Positions 43,336 to 57,100 of a DNA stretch of 64,000 nucleotides are shown one piece after another. Made by a program: the position numbers and the translations under genes. Within the stretch, counting starts at the first letter, position 1. Each line of letters opens with the position of its first letter. Source of the stretch: Cranoglanis bouderius (Eukaryota; Chordata; Actinopteri; Siluriformes; Cranoglanididae); contig CM042558.1 of the NCBI GenBank assembly GCA_023630585.1, positions 2,205,501-2,269,500 on the forward strand, in the 5' to 3' direction. The notes below the pieces were generated by a model. It was given only the letters and a program-made list of their open reading frames with translations, was not told where the DNA came from and made no database searches.

Positions 43336-44185
43336 TCAAAAAACTCTATATGAACCCTGTACGAATGTCAAGATTTCAGAATGCTTTGGAGCTTGAAAAA
43401 AGCGGAGTATTCTCACAAGTTCTGACTGTAATCAGCAGAACTTTTCTCCTTTGCCCTTAGATTAGCCGTGTCTTCTTTCACAGAGAATTTATTGGTGTGA
43501 GTGTCTGCATCTTTTGCTTTAAACACTTTGTAAAAGTTTTATACTGAATTTTTCCCAGGATATGGGAGTTATAATTCTTTGAACTTTTCAATGCTTTTAT
43601 CCTTCTGACTTTATTTCTTAAACAGAAAATGTATTGTTGTGAAAGTCTGGAATCTGACTGTGTGCAGTTGTTTTCTGCCTATTTTCAATATTATTTTCAT
43701 TACCACATTGATTGTTTTAATTTGGCTGAATCCTTTAAACTTCTCTGATATTCTCTGTACTTTCTAATCTAAAAATAAACCGAAGCCAGAAGTACTCTGT
43801 TGATTCGAGAAAAGGCAAAAGAGTTTGTCAAAACTTTCTCATTTAAGAAGTTGTTTTAAGTTTTCTATAAATATAGGATTTATTATTTTCTTCTTCAAAA
43901 ACTACATCGTTCCTCTTCCCTGACCTACGAGGAGGCAAAGAGGGCATCATCTTTGGGGGAACCCTTCTTGTGAGGAATAACCGTCTCAAAGCCCTGCGGC
44001 TCGACTCTACAACCTGAGTAAGTAACAAGGAGTTGATACAGTCTCTATATATCTGATTGAGTTAGTAACACACCAGAAGTACGTAACCTTGGCGTCACTA
44101 TCTAAAAATAGTGGTGACAACTAGTTTTCAATAAGGGAATTAGGACTGTCTACTTCAGGCTGGAAAAAAAAACATTTAAGGTACT
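43336..44185. other. Unassigned right-arm segment missing from the left arm
   Basis: No recognised gene or element. It is part of the 1.9-kb block found only in the right arm, between a transposase relic and a Gypsy integrase relic, so it probably belongs to one of those elements. A 61-codon minus frame at 43843-44028 has no recognisable domain. Confidence 0.4.
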
Positions 44186-44189
44186 AAAA

Positions 44190-45400
44190 ACATTGAAACA
44201 CTGGGGGAAGCTAAAACTACTTGATGGCATACTGTACAGTGTGTGTAAAGATATCTTGACTGGCAAAAGGAATGTGCAGTACGTTGTTCCAACCTCCCTG
44301 ATAAAGCAGGTTCTTCAGACCATTCATGACGAAGTTGGGCATCAAATTCAAGGGAGGACTTTATCTCTTGCAGGTTTTTCTGGATCGGTTTAGAGTGAGA
44401 TGCCTGCGAGTATGTTAAATGTTGCAAACGTTGTATCGTGAGTAAAACACAAGAGCCTGAAAGGAGAGCCCATTTGGAAAGCATTAAAACATCAAGCCTG
44501 TTGGAATTAGTCTGTCATGAAGGGAGGGTCCACAGAGGCGAATGCAAATGCAGAACTTCTTTACTGACACGGACACAGGGAAGCAGGCTCAGGGAAACAG
44601 GCATAAGGAAACAGGCTTGGGAAACAGGCTCAAGGAAATAAACACTAGGATAACACACTAGGACCCGGTATATACAGAAACTAAGAAAAACTAGAAAAAT
44701 AAACCCTCAAGAATAAAGGTACTAAATAACCAAAACACTGTGTACAACAGAAGAAACGACAATTATAAAAGAATCAAACACAAACATAACCTGACTTGAC
44801 GTAACACTTCAGCAACTAAGGAGAAAACACAAGGAACTTAAATAGAGCACTAATCAATCAGGGCAAATAAAACACACATAATGATTAACAAGGAATTAAG
44901 GGGAAACAACAGAAAAAGAAGTTCTACATGGGGGCTGCCCTCTAGTGGTCCATGGGGGAATAACACCTGGGGGGCCATGACAGTGTGTCTAGATTTCTGG
45001 GCTGCAGAGAATTCCAGTGGTCACACTGTGGACATCATAGTCATAACTGTCTATTTTACTAAGATGGCCCATTCATTCCCCTGTAAGAGCCAATCAGCAC
45101 AGCAAGTGGCGAGGCTATTGTGGGACAAATACTTTTGCATGAATGGCTCTCCAGAAAGGATCCATTTGCATCAAGTCACAAACTTTGAGAGCCAACTGAT
45201 CCATGAATTGCTGGACGTTGCTGGAGTGAACAACCGCATAGCATCCCATGGGCAATGGGCAAGTTGAGCATTTCAACAGAACCCTAAGTAACATGATTCG
45301 AGCATTGCCACCAAGAACCAAGCAAAAATGGCTACAGATGTTGCAAACATTGACCCTTGCTTATAATTTCACAGCCCATGAGTCCACTTGCTAATGAGGG
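44190..45400 (+). pseudogene. Gypsy B integrase remnant split by a solo LTR
   Basis: 44193-44400 reads LLDGILYSVCKDILTGKRNV and LIKQVLQTIHDEVGHQIQGR, the N-terminal zinc-binding part of a Gypsy integrase. After frame breaks, the core resumes at 44983 (VCLDFWAAENSSGHTVDIIV) and runs to about 45370 (VARLLWDKYFCMNGSPERIH, then ASHGQWAS). The interruption at 44513-44982 falls inside a codon run that is otherwise continuous. The expected catalytic Asp after ERIH is replaced (HLHQV), and stops are present: dead. Confidence 0.7.
44513..44982. mobile_element. Solo LTR of a retrotransposon inside Gypsy B
   Basis: 470 bases from TGTCATGAAGGGAGG to GGGGGCCATGACA, with inverted ends TGTCATG/CATGACA, splitting the Gypsy B integrase frame. 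A 5-bp direct repeat is imperfect (AGTCT before, AGTGT after if the ends are set one base inward). There is no internal region, so it is most simply a solo LTR left by recombination. Its end portion also survives in the left arm at 20541-20596, so it predates the duplication. Confidence 0.65.
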
Positions 45401-45540
45401 GGAGAGCATTGTGCGCCATGTGATATGTGTATGTGCTCTGTCTCTACAGTCTCTAAGGTGCTGGAATAAAAGAAGATCCCCCATTTCGTTGCCTTGTTCC
45501 TTTTGACTCACATCTATAAAACTACACAACCAGAGTAAAA
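45401..45540 (+). repeat. Putative Gypsy B LTR portion
   Basis: TGAGGGGGAGAGCATTGTGC to CAGAGTAAAACTACTACA, containing GGAATAAAAGAAG (a poly(A) signal-like site). It follows the integrase relic at the place expected for a 3' LTR. The left-arm copy is at 19741-19890. Confidence 0.5.
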
Positions 45541-47200
45541 CTACTACATATGTGTTGTAAATGTAAGCTTTGAGTCCATCCCTACCCCCAGGAACCTAAT
45601 TACTGGGACTTGTTCTAATACTTGATCGTAAAGTTTTAGTTTAATATTTGGAATTTTCATCTTCTTTGAAAAGCATATAACTTGTGTCTTTCCTACAGAC
45701 AGTTGGAATCTCCAGTTATTTGCCCATTTTTCAACTTTGTTGATTGCTAGCTGCATACTTCTCTCCACATATTCCATATTCGGCCTCTTTTCCACAAGGC
45801 ACCATCATCTACGTTAAGGGATTTGCCAATTCCTTGTCTAATCATTGATCATGATATTGAACAACACTGGGATGCAGACAGTACCTTGTGGAGTAACGTT
45901 ATCTATTGTGTAAATCTTTGAGTGACTTGTTCCGACCCTCACCTGTATGGTTGTGATGGTGAGCATGCAGCCCACACGCACACAAATCAACACGCTCCCC
46001 GCACAACTGCCACCCAGGTGCTGAGACAGCTCCGCTTCAGCACCCCCTTTGTTGTGGACAGCACAGGAGCACATGGCTGGAGGGCGGGGGAGCCGCCTCT
46101 CTTCATCCTCCTGCAGAAGCCAGGAGAGTATAAAAGGGCAGCTCCAGTACAGAGAGGTGAGCAAGTTCTCCGGTCTTGTCAATGCTGATTCTGGTTTCTT
46201 TCTACTTCACAGAGGCCGACGCACGAGACGACGGTGCTGACGAAGACACTCCCTGACTATGCTGCACCCTCGGCGAGTACCCGCTGCCAGCGCCACGCTC
46301 CCTGGGTCCCGCCTTGAGCCTGCTTCAGCCAGCTCGCTGCTCCCCACGCCGGGAAGACTGCACCCCACATAGCCAGCACCACGATTCCTCATGCCCTTGC
46401 TACTACCATTCTTTTAATTAGTTTACATAGGTTAGATGATAAAGTGATTAGTCTATAATTTGCTGCTATAGAATAATTTTTCCCGGGATTAACCATTGGA
46501 ATGATCACCCCATTTTTCCAAGAGGAAGGTAGTTTTATTCAAAAATAGTAAAATGAAGTTCAGTGATACATCTGATAGATATTTTATCATTTCGTAACAT
46601 ATTTCGTCTTTTCCTCGTGATGTATGTTTTACCCCTAATAAAGCTTGCTTAAATTCATACAGTGCACCAAGATGGCACTTTTTGGACCAGGATATCTGGA
46701 TTCTTTTTCAGAATTTGTTCTCATTGTACCCTCATATTCTCTGATACGTTGTTACAGTGTACCTTAATAAAAGCTTCTGCCAACTCTTTTCACTGTTAGA
46801 CATGGCATATTTACCGTCATTTATTAAGACCAGTATTCTCCTGTTTGTTTGTTTCCCTCCCATCTTCCTGATCATACCCCACATTTCACTAACATCGGTA
46901 CTCTCACCTATTTCATCGGAAAATTGTCTCCAGTAATTTCTTTTAGTTGCCCTTATTACACTTCTAACAACCGCCTGGGTTGTTTGATATATTACAAAGT
47001 TTTCAAAGTAATACAATTTCTTATCTCTCCTTAATGCTCTATTTCAGTACATTCTTCTGTCCACCATGGTACCGGCTTTTTCCTTCTCACCTCTTTACTT
47101 TTCCCAAGTGTCTCTTGTGCTGAACTGCAAATAATTATATTTATTTTATTACTTAGGTCTTCTAAATCTTCTATTTCATGTAATGATATATGATAATAAA
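45541..47200 (-). pseudogene. LINE fragment (I/Nimb-like), right copy
   Basis: Counterpart of 18360-19740 and somewhat longer. The minus strand shows VPWWTEECTEIEH (near 47050), YYFENFVIYQTTQAVVRSVI and RQFSDEIGESTDVSEMWGMI (46990-46850), then RT motif PQGTVCIPVLFN (near 45880) and the C-terminal frame 45795-45544 with VEKWANNWRFQLSVGKTQVI. The region 46850-46600, reduced in the left arm, is better preserved here. A GC-rich insertion at about 45925-46400 is shared with the left arm. Confidence 0.68.
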
Positions 47201-47227
47201 AGCAATAAGAACACAATGCTTGAAAGA

Positions 47228-48145
47228 TTTATTATGACTGATTAAGGCAGCACAGATGAGTACAATCACATACAAGATAATGATTTTAAAAAGCTGAATT
47301 TTGTTACCATTTGTCTTTATGATTAAAGCAAATCAATACTTAATGATTAAACATAAAACAAAGATTAAAAATAAAATGATAGCACTGTAAGTTTCAAGCA
47401 AACAAATCAGAATTCCATAGTAATGGCAGCCGAGTCGAAGAAGTCTACAGATCGGCGTGTTCTGGGTAATTCTCCAGTGCATATCTGAGAGAGGACATGA
47501 GAGGAAGAGGGGAAAATGAATGCATGAATCGCAAATGCAAATGGAATTCCTAATATTCGAAAACATCTTTCTTTACTTGTCTTTTGGAAAACATACCCGT
47601 GCACAGTTGCCTGATCCCAGCAGACAGAGATGGACCTGGCAATGCAGGTAGATCTTGTTGGAGAAGCCAGTGAATGTGAACATCCTGAATGAGAAGTGGC
47701 TGGTCGTGGAGACACCGTTCTGCAACACCGCCACCGTGCCGTCATCGGGGTTTGGACACCTGGAGAGAGGAAGAAATTACTTTACCATAATTGATCTGAG
47801 AGGTTCAATCACATTTTTAGTATCTTTTTTTCCACCTACTCATTAATGATCAGGTCCCAGCGGATGGAATGGTCAGTCTGGTTGACGGGCGTGGCCCAGC
47901 AGCTGTCCAGCACAAGAGCAATCTGATTGCTGTCAAATTGATCCACTTGCACAGCTATATACATCTGATGGTTCACTTCTAGGGTCACATTGCCAGAGAA
48001 TGGCACCAGGAATGTAGCATCGGTATACGGGATCATTCTGATCTGGTACGAGCCCTCAGTAGACAGATACTTGTTGATTACACTGTGAACAGAAATAAAT
48101 GCATTTACTATCTAAAATAACAATAATAATAATAATAATAATAAT

Positions 48146-48199
<54 letters not shown>

Positions 48200-51100
48200 T
48201 ATTATAATAATAATAATCTTTTTATATGGTACCTTTCATATACTAAAATGTATCTCTAAAAACAATAATAATGTAGCTAAAATATTTAAAACTAGTCTAT
48301 AAAAATAACTATATAAATCATATTTAACATATAAAATGTAGTTATTTGGTTAAATTGTTAATTATTATTAATTATTTATGAATAATGAAATTATTTATTT
48401 GTAATTTTAATTATTTATACAATGTCAAATGATACAACAGAGTTAAAACTAGAGTAAAGCTCAAATAAAACAATATGTTTAAAGCTGCATTTGAAAATTG
48501 CACAGAAGATTAGCCATAAAGTATGTCTGCTTAAGTTGTGACACTGCTGCTAGATTTATACCTTCCTGTGGCTTCGATGGCTGTGGGCATGGAGATGCTC
48601 TGGATGAGTGGATACACACAGGAAAAGGTGATGTTGAGCCCGCCGGTGCGACTGATCACACCCGTCCTGTCAACCGTCCCAACGCTGTTCTTGAAGATGA
48701 TGTGTGTGCTGTTATTCTAAAGAAACACAGAGAGAATTACAAAAATTGCAGAATTATAGGGCTCACCATTGAGTCTCTGGATTGCATAATTCCAATATAA
48801 AACCTTAATTTATCTTAAAATCTAAATTTACCTAATCATAAAGTCTGACATTTGATGTCTGCAGTATAACGTACCAAGTACTACGAGTCCTCAAATTAAC
48901 ACACTAAGAGTTCTATTTGCATGAAAACATAATTTGCAGGTTAACAATGTTGTGTTGCTATTTTGGTCATGTACACAAATCATGTACATTTCACATGACA
49001 ATGTGAGTAATGTGTTACTGCCACACGTGAACAGTTGATGTGGAAAACATAAATATGTAAGTTTATGTTACGTCCTGTGACTTTTCTGTAAGTTTAAAAT
49101 GTGCAGTCTTTTTTACGTGGGCGTAAGTGAAATGTAAACTCCATATAGATCAGTTGAAAATATTCACATGACAGTCAGTGGTATCAAAGGATATCAAAGG
49201 GATTCTCAGTTAGTCTTGCACTTTATTACAAATGCTTTACATTCATGCTCTTACAAGACGATCTCAAAATTTTCAATAAATAAATAAATAAATTGTAAAT
49301 AAGACATTGTGTATAAAACACAATAACAGTGTTTAGTTTATTAATGAATGACACACTTTTTAATTGTTTATTGGTACATTTAATGTTGTGGAACATCAAC
49401 GCAACAAATCCGTTCCTGTCGTCACTTACGATATAGCAGCTATAGCACTAAATATAAGTAATTAGAACAGAATGCTGGTTTCGTACCTCCAGAGTTCTGC
49501 CACACATGTTGACATTACTGTCAAAGCTGAACACCAGCCTGTTATTTTGGAGCTCCCCTTTGCAGTTTGGGTCGTTAAGGTGGAGAACATCTGCATGATA
49601 TCCGGCTTCGAAGAGCCGACAGCGAGACAGAGACAGTGATCCAATACTTCCTGAACATGTTTCAATGGCGTCTGAGGGAAAATGGAGCCAAGAGTCAGAA
49701 AACTGTCTTATTGGTTCTCAGAGAAATGCATGAAAGGAAAGGGATCACGTGAAAATAATAATAAATGTAACACTGGTTAATCTCCTGGATTGGTTCTTAA
49801 ACTCAAGATTAACTGTAGTAATTGAAAGATTGGCAATAGATGAATGTTATGTTGTTATTTAATTAAATATTCTTCCTGTACATCTCTAAAGCTTGTGCCA
49901 CCATCTAGACACTAAAAGTCTTAGTATATTTCACACAGAGACAAAGTTTGGATGGTTTCCACAAACAATATGATGTAAATGTGGAGAAAATTGACATACA
50001 GAGGCTTTGTTTGCCTTGTTGAGTATATGGTGGCGAGGCAAACTCTGCAGACAAAGAGTGTGGAAGAGGTGTGTCCAAACCGATTCATATCAAAGATGGA
50101 TGACTTGTGTTTTAATAGCTCATGAAGGTGTTTTAATCTTCACACAACCCTTTCAAACGTCATCAAGTATGCTGGAGCCTTGTTTTTGCCAGCCTTTTTT
50201 ACCTGGTTTTGTGTTGAACGGCACTTTGTATGTTGTCGAAAACTGCACAGAACAGTTAGGCTTCTACATAGGAAGCTACATTAGCATGCACCACTGATGT
50301 TGAGGACAAACAATAGAAAAGTACCATAAATATTCGGGCTGTGCGTTGTAACGTATCCACAGGCACAGCCATAAGCTCCATTTATCTGCCTACAAACTTC
50401 ATCCGAAGCGCAGTTCAAGAAATGACAGGGTGCTACAAAGAGAGACAAGCAGAAAGACATAATCACACCATAATTTTATTACTAAACTTGGGTGAGTCCG
50501 ATATTCATAAAATAAACTAGCCAACCAAGCACTCTTACTCAATTTTATAGTATAACTGTAATAAGTTCAAAAAAATTAACAGGGTGGATTATTTTCCTAT
50601 AACAGCATATCCCAGAGTGTTTCGGGCTGGACTTTTAGGCTGTGGTTGGTGGATTGCCATGCTCTCTCCTCCAGTTCCCATGGCAACAGTAAGATCAAGT
50701 GACGTGATAAGTGAGTATACTAGATGACATGGCTGACTGTCTGACACAGTCCTATTTTTATTCATCACTCTTCGCCATCTTTTGGGTGTTCAGAAAATAC
50801 ATTTTCAGCTAATATGGTATACTTATCGCTGTCTGTGTAATTGTGATATTCAAGCACATGTTGTCATAATTATATGATATACATAGTCAGAATAATCTAA
50901 AAACAGCTGATTGCTGATGTTGTTATAGCAGTAAAAGAAATAAATCTAAGAGACAGACAATTTTCAGTTCAGGACGGCTAAAATGAAGCCGACATAGTTC
51001 ATAAAAAAAGAGCCCTGAATATTCACACGTTCACTGTGGGTTAAACTTTACCTGGTGTTGTTGTTGTAGCTGTATTAGAAAGAGAAAAATGAAAAGAGTC

Positions 51101-54100
51101 AGACAATTAATGATATTTATTGCTATTCATGTAAAAAACATTCATATTCATTACTAATGAACGTCACAATTTAATAAAGTGGTTCGCTAGTTAGGTATGT
51201 ATTGTCAAGTGTTATTAGTTATGACACTGTCAGTGTAAGTTTACCTGGTGTCTCTTCTGTCATTTTGAGGAAGAGACAGAGAAGAACAGAGAGGGAGAAA
51301 GAACGATATAAATGAATGATTCACCTCCACATTATTATTAAATGTACTGATGTGTATTTAAACATGTGTCAGATCCTATATGTTGAAGGAATGGGATAAC
51401 GGGTGGATGTAATGTTCATGCGTTTATATACACACACACTGTCAGTAAAACTTTACCTGTTGTTGTTGGAATTGTTGTTGTAGCTGTATTAGAAAGAGTA
51501 AAATGACATGAATCAAAGAATGAATTATATTTATATAAAACATTAATATTGATTAATAATGAATGTCACCATTTAATAAAGTGGTTGGCTAGTGAGGTAT
51601 GTATTGTCATGTGTTATTAGTTATGACACTGTCAGTGTAAGTTTACCTGGTGTCTCGTCTGTCATTTTGAGGAACAGAAAGAGAAGAACAGAGAGGGAGA
51701 AAGAACGATATAAATGAATGATTCACCTCCACATTATTATAATATGTACTGATGTTTATTTAAACACGTATCGGATCCTATATGCTGAAGGAATGGGATA
51801 ACGGGTGGATGTAATGTTCACACGATTATATATACACACACTGTCAGTAAAACTTTACCTGTTGTTGAAGCTGTATTGGAAAGAGAAAAATGAAATGAGT
51901 CAAATAAATAATTATATTCATAAGAAACATTAATATTGATTAATAATGAATTTCACAATTTAATAAAGTTGTTGGGTAGTGAGGTATGTATTGTCATGTG
52001 TTATTAGTTATGACACTGTCAGTGTAAGTTTACCTGGTGTATCTTCTGTCATTTTGTGGAAGAGCCAGAGAAGAACAGAGAGGGAGAAAGAACGATATAA
52101 ATGAATGTTTCACCTCCACATTATTATAAAATGTACTGATGTTTATTTAAACATGTGTCAGATCCTATATGCTGAAGGAATGGGATAACAGGTGGATGTA
52201 ATGTTCACGCGTTTATATATACACACACTGTCAGTAAAACTTTACCTGTTGTTGTAGCTGTATTAGAAAGGCAAAAATGAAATGAGTCAAATAATGAATT
52301 ATATTTATATAAAAACATTAATATTGATTAATAATGAATTTCACAATTTAATAAAGTTGTTGGCTAGTGAGGTATGTATTGTCATGTGTTATTAGTTATG
52401 ACTCTGTCAGTGTAAGTTTACCTGGTGTCTCTTCTGTCATTTTGAGGAACAGAAAGAGAAGAACAGAGAGGGAGAAAGAACGATATAAATGAATGTTTCA
52501 CTTCCACATTATTATAAAATGTACTGATGTGTATATAAACACGTATCAGATCCTATATGCTGAAGGAATGGGATAACGGGTGGATGTAATATTCACACTG
52601 TTAGGTCGCGCAAGAAGCGCGACTTCAATCCCCAGAACTCTTATCCACACACTCCACACTACACTTCCCAGCAAGCTCGGCGGCCTACAAACATGGCCGC
52701 CAGGGACTACAACACCCACACACTACCTCGGTCACAATCACCCTCGTTCTAATCCCGCGCACCTGTCTTCTATTTTCACTAACACGTTATTTAAGGACTT
52801 TTGTGTTACAGGGCTAACGCGAAGTATCGTTTGTTTCTTCCAAATCGACTGAGCTACTTCATTCCGGACTGATTCTCACGGCATTTGAAACTAAGCTAAG
52901 TACCTTGGACTCCGACTTCATCTCAAGCCCTCTTTCTATTTTACACATCTCTGTGATAGGTTTGCTTGCACAAGTGTTTGGTTTTCTGTTAGCGCAAATA
53001 GCTAGCACACTTTATTTAGTCACCGCTATTTTGTTGTATGGGTTCTCTGTTGGATGCTGTTTTCTCCGTTTGATTTTGCCGTAGTAAAGTGTGTGTCCTT
53101 TTTTTACTGCTAGCGCTAACACTTTTGAGAGTGTGTTTAATCTTGATCACGTTATCCTGCGAAGACTCGAAGCCTTCTATAAACCTGTTGTTTGCCCTGT
53201 GTCTTTTTCACATGTGTGCTGAATAAACTGACGAAGTTTTTGACCGCAACTGTGTCCAGCTTACTTCTGGTGCTGTAACAGAATACTTCGCCTCGACATG
53301 GACGCAGCGGAGGAAATTCGTCAAGCAATCGCAGCACACGGTCAAATTATCAACGCGCAACAACAACGCTTGGGGGAAATGGATCAGAGTCTTCAACTTC
53401 TCTCTCAAGTCACGGCTACAGCAACGCAGCGCGCCGCTCCCACATCCTTTTCTACGCCTCGACTGCCTATGCCCTTACCCGATAAGTACAACGGTGACAC
53501 TGGTTTATGTAAGGGTTTCATCTTACAATGCTCCTTATACTTTGACTGTTGTGGGGAAATGGGGGATCATGAGAAAGTGGCGCGATTCATCTCCTTACTA
53601 ACAGGCAAGGCTTTAAGGTGGGCGGCGGCAGTAAGAGAACGAGGCGGAGATGCGGTGGCTTCCTATGACACCTTCGTCTCCATGTTCCGGCGAGTGTTCG
53701 ACCACGCCCCCGATCACCAGGAAGTCGGGGAACGGCTCCTAACACTGAGGCAAGGCTCACTTCGAGTGGCGGATTACGCGTTAGAATTTCGGACTATCGC
53801 TGCGGGTAGCGGCTGGAATGACGTGGCGTTAAAAGCTGTCTTCCGTCAGGGCCTTAATCCCGCCATAATCACTGAGATGGCCTGCCGCGATGAGCCTCTT
53901 AACCTGGACTCGTTAATTGATCTCGCCATTCGTCTCGATCAACTTCTCTACAGCCGTAGGCATCCATCTCAGCACCCTGAACCAACCCGACTCCCCGCTA
54001 GCGACGAACCCATGCAAATCGGCCATGCTAAACTGGACCCCAACGAGAAAGAAAGGAGACGCCGAGAGAACCTATGTCTCTACTGTGGCCGCGCTGATCA

Positions 54101-57100
54101 CTCTCTTCACTCCTGCCCTGTCCGCCCCACAAGCTTAACTCCGACGAGGGGCGGACAACGCACCCATTCAACCCCGGTGAGTCAGATTCCTGATGTTACT
54201 TCATGTTCTTTTACTTTACCCGTCTACCTTGAACATTCAGGTGTCTGTACTCTTGTTACAGCCATGCTCGACTCCGGAGCAGCGGGCAACTTCATTGACG
54301 AGGAAATAGTGTGTCAGCTTGACCTCGACACTCGTCCCCTACCTCAGCCGCTAAAGATCCAGGCCATCGACGGTACGCCCATCGGAAACATCACCCGCCA
54401 CACACACACCCTGGGGCTTCGTGTCAGCGCTCTCCACCACGAAGAATTATCCTTCTGGGTCATCAAATCTACCCGATACCCCGTGGTTTTGGGCTTACCG
54501 TGGCTGAGAAAACATAACCCTCACATTTCCTGGGCCAACCAACAAATACTCAACTGGTCACCCTTCTGTCACCAACAATGCCTCAACACCCTATCACTCA
54601 CTGTCGCCACTACATCCGTTGAAAGCCCTGAAAACGCACCCACCGTCTGTATACCCCACGAATATAACGATCTTAAGGAGGTATTTAGTAAACTCAGGGC
54701 TAGCGGTCTTCCACCCCATCGTTCTTATGACTGTTCCATAGACCTCCTGCCGGGTATGACTCCGCCACGTGGACATATATATCCCCTGTCCCAAGCAGAA
54801 CATAAAGCCATGTCCGAATACATTCAGGAGGCTCTCCAACAGGGATATATTCGCCACTCCACCTCCCCGGCAGCAGCCAGCTTCTTTTTCGTGGCCAAGA
54901 AAGGAGGGGGCCTTCGGCCTTGCATTGACTACCGAGGGCTCAACCGCGCCTCGGTGAAATATCCCTACCCTCTTCCACTCGTCCCTTCCGCCTTAGAACA
55001 ACTTCGTGAAGCCCGATATTTCACCAAGTTGGACCTCCGTAGCGCGTACAACCTGGTGCGTATCCGGGAAGGGGATGAGTGGAAGACTGCCTTCAGCACA
55101 ACAACAGGTCACTACGAATACCTCGTAATGCCGTATGGGCTAACTAACGCGCCCTCAGTATTCCAATGCCTAATTAATGACGTACTGAGAGACATGTTAG
55201 GAAAATTCGTGGTGGCCTATATTGACGACATTTTGATTTACTCCCCCAACTACAAACTCCACGTATCTCAAGTACGCCAGGTTCTCACACGCCTACTAGA
55301 AAATGGACTATATGTAAAGGCAGAAAAGTGTGAATTCCACACTAATACTACGACCTTCTTAGGTTACGTCATTAGCCCCGAGGGAGTGGCCATGGACAAA
55401 AGTAAGGTCACGGCGGTAACACAATGGCCCACTCCTACTACCATCAAGGAGCTCCAAAGCTTCTTAGGTTTCGCCAACTTCTACCGACGCTTTATCCGGG
55501 GTTTTAGTTCGATTGCCCTACCCCTTACTTCTCTGTTGCGGGGCGGTCCCCGCCGTCTGGTTTGGAACCACGAGGCCGAGGGGGCATTCTCCAGACTCAA
55601 AACGGCTTTCACCACGGCTCCTATCCTCAAGCACCCAGACCCTTCCTGTCCCTTCGTAGTAGAAGTAGATGCCTCTGAGGCGGGGGTGGGGGCCGTATTA
55701 TCCCAACGTCTAGGGGAAAAACCAAAACTTCACCCCGTCGCTTTCTTTTCGAAAAAGCTATCGCCGGCAGAACAGAATTATGACGTGGGAGATCGTGAAC
55801 TGCTAGCTATAAAATTAGCTTTGGAGGAGTGGCGACACTGGCTAGAGGGGGCAGAACACCCGTTTACCGTTTTCACAGATCACAAGAACTTAGAATATCT
55901 GCACACAGCCAAACGACTAAACCCTCGCCAAGCACGTTGGTCTTTGTTTTTCGCACGGTTTCAGTTTACCCTTTCTTATCGCCCCGGGTCTAAGAACCAC
56001 AAGGCGGACGCCCTTTCCCGACTCCACACTAGGGATTCACCACCTTCCAAACCCGACCACATCCTGCCTCCCTCCTGTTTTGTCGGTAATGTGCACTGGG
56101 AGTTCGACAATTTACTTCACAAATTCCCACGTAGGTACGTACCGTCTGCTTGTCCTCCCACAAAATTGTTTGTCCCTTCTACCTACAGAACCCGATTAAT
56201 AAGATGGGCTCACACGGTTCCCGGTACCGCTCACCCCGGTTCCCTACGCACATACCACCTTTTGTCCCACAAGTACTGGTGGCCCAACATGGCCCAAGAA
56301 GTACTACAGGCGGTCAAATCTTGTGACATCTGCGCCCAAACTAAGGTACCCAGAACCTTCCCTGCCGGCAAACTCATGCCACTACCCACTCCTCAACGAC
56401 CTTGGTCACACCTTGCAGTAGACTTCATCACGGACCTCCCCAATTCTCTAGGCCACACCACCGTTTTTGTTATTTTAGATCGGTTCTCCAAATCCCTCCG
56501 TCTAATTTCCTTGCCCAAGCTACCATCAGCCTTCCACACAGCAGAACTTATATTCTCGCATGTATTTCGTTATTTTGGGATCCCCGAAGACATAGTTAGC
56601 GATCGGGGACCGCAGTTCATATCTCGCGTATGGTCCGGCTTTATGGGTAAATTGGGAGTGAATGTGAGCCTTACGTCGGGATACCACCCCGAATCCAACG
56701 GGCAAGCGGAACGGGTTAACCAAGAAGTCGGAAGGATGCTCCGTTCGTTCTGTCACAAAAATCCCTCTGATTGGGCCCGCTTCCTGCCCTGGGTGGAATA
56801 CGCCCAGAACTCACTCCGCCATTCTGCCACTAACCTGACCCCATTCCAATGCGTGCTAGGTTATCAGCCCCCTCTATTTCCGTGGGACGCCACGGCCACG
56901 GACGCACCAGCCGTAAACGAATGGTTTGACCGCAGTGAACAGGTCTGGGCAAGCACCCATAGGAGACTAAAACAAGCAGCCTCAAAATCAAAGGCCCAAG
57001 CGGATCGCCACCGACAGGTAACACCACGCTACCAACCCGGTGAACGGGTATGGCTCTCCACCCAAAACTTGCACCTCAAACATCCCTGCCAGAAGCTCTG

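Larger units (their letters stand above)
37163..51069 (-). repeat. Right arm of the large inverted duplication
   Basis: Reverse-oriented counterpart of 14420-26384. Across the six EGF/ZP exons (932 nt) I count 15 base differences from the left arm, about 1.6%. Intron and transposon sequence also align closely. It retains about 1.9 kb (43032-44920) that the left arm lacks, and lacks the 215-bp insertion and Tc1 element found on the left. Confidence 0.92.

Noticed and set aside
48498..48800. 100-codon minus-shadow frame over the second ZP exon, with a mirror at 16732-17034
   Set aside because: It is antisense to a real exon with correct splice sites; the conservation between arms is explained by the duplication.
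53917..54138. Second frame overlapping the chromovirus gag-pol
   Set aside because: Shadow of the 1460-codon frame; the zinc knuckle and all other motifs are in the main frame.
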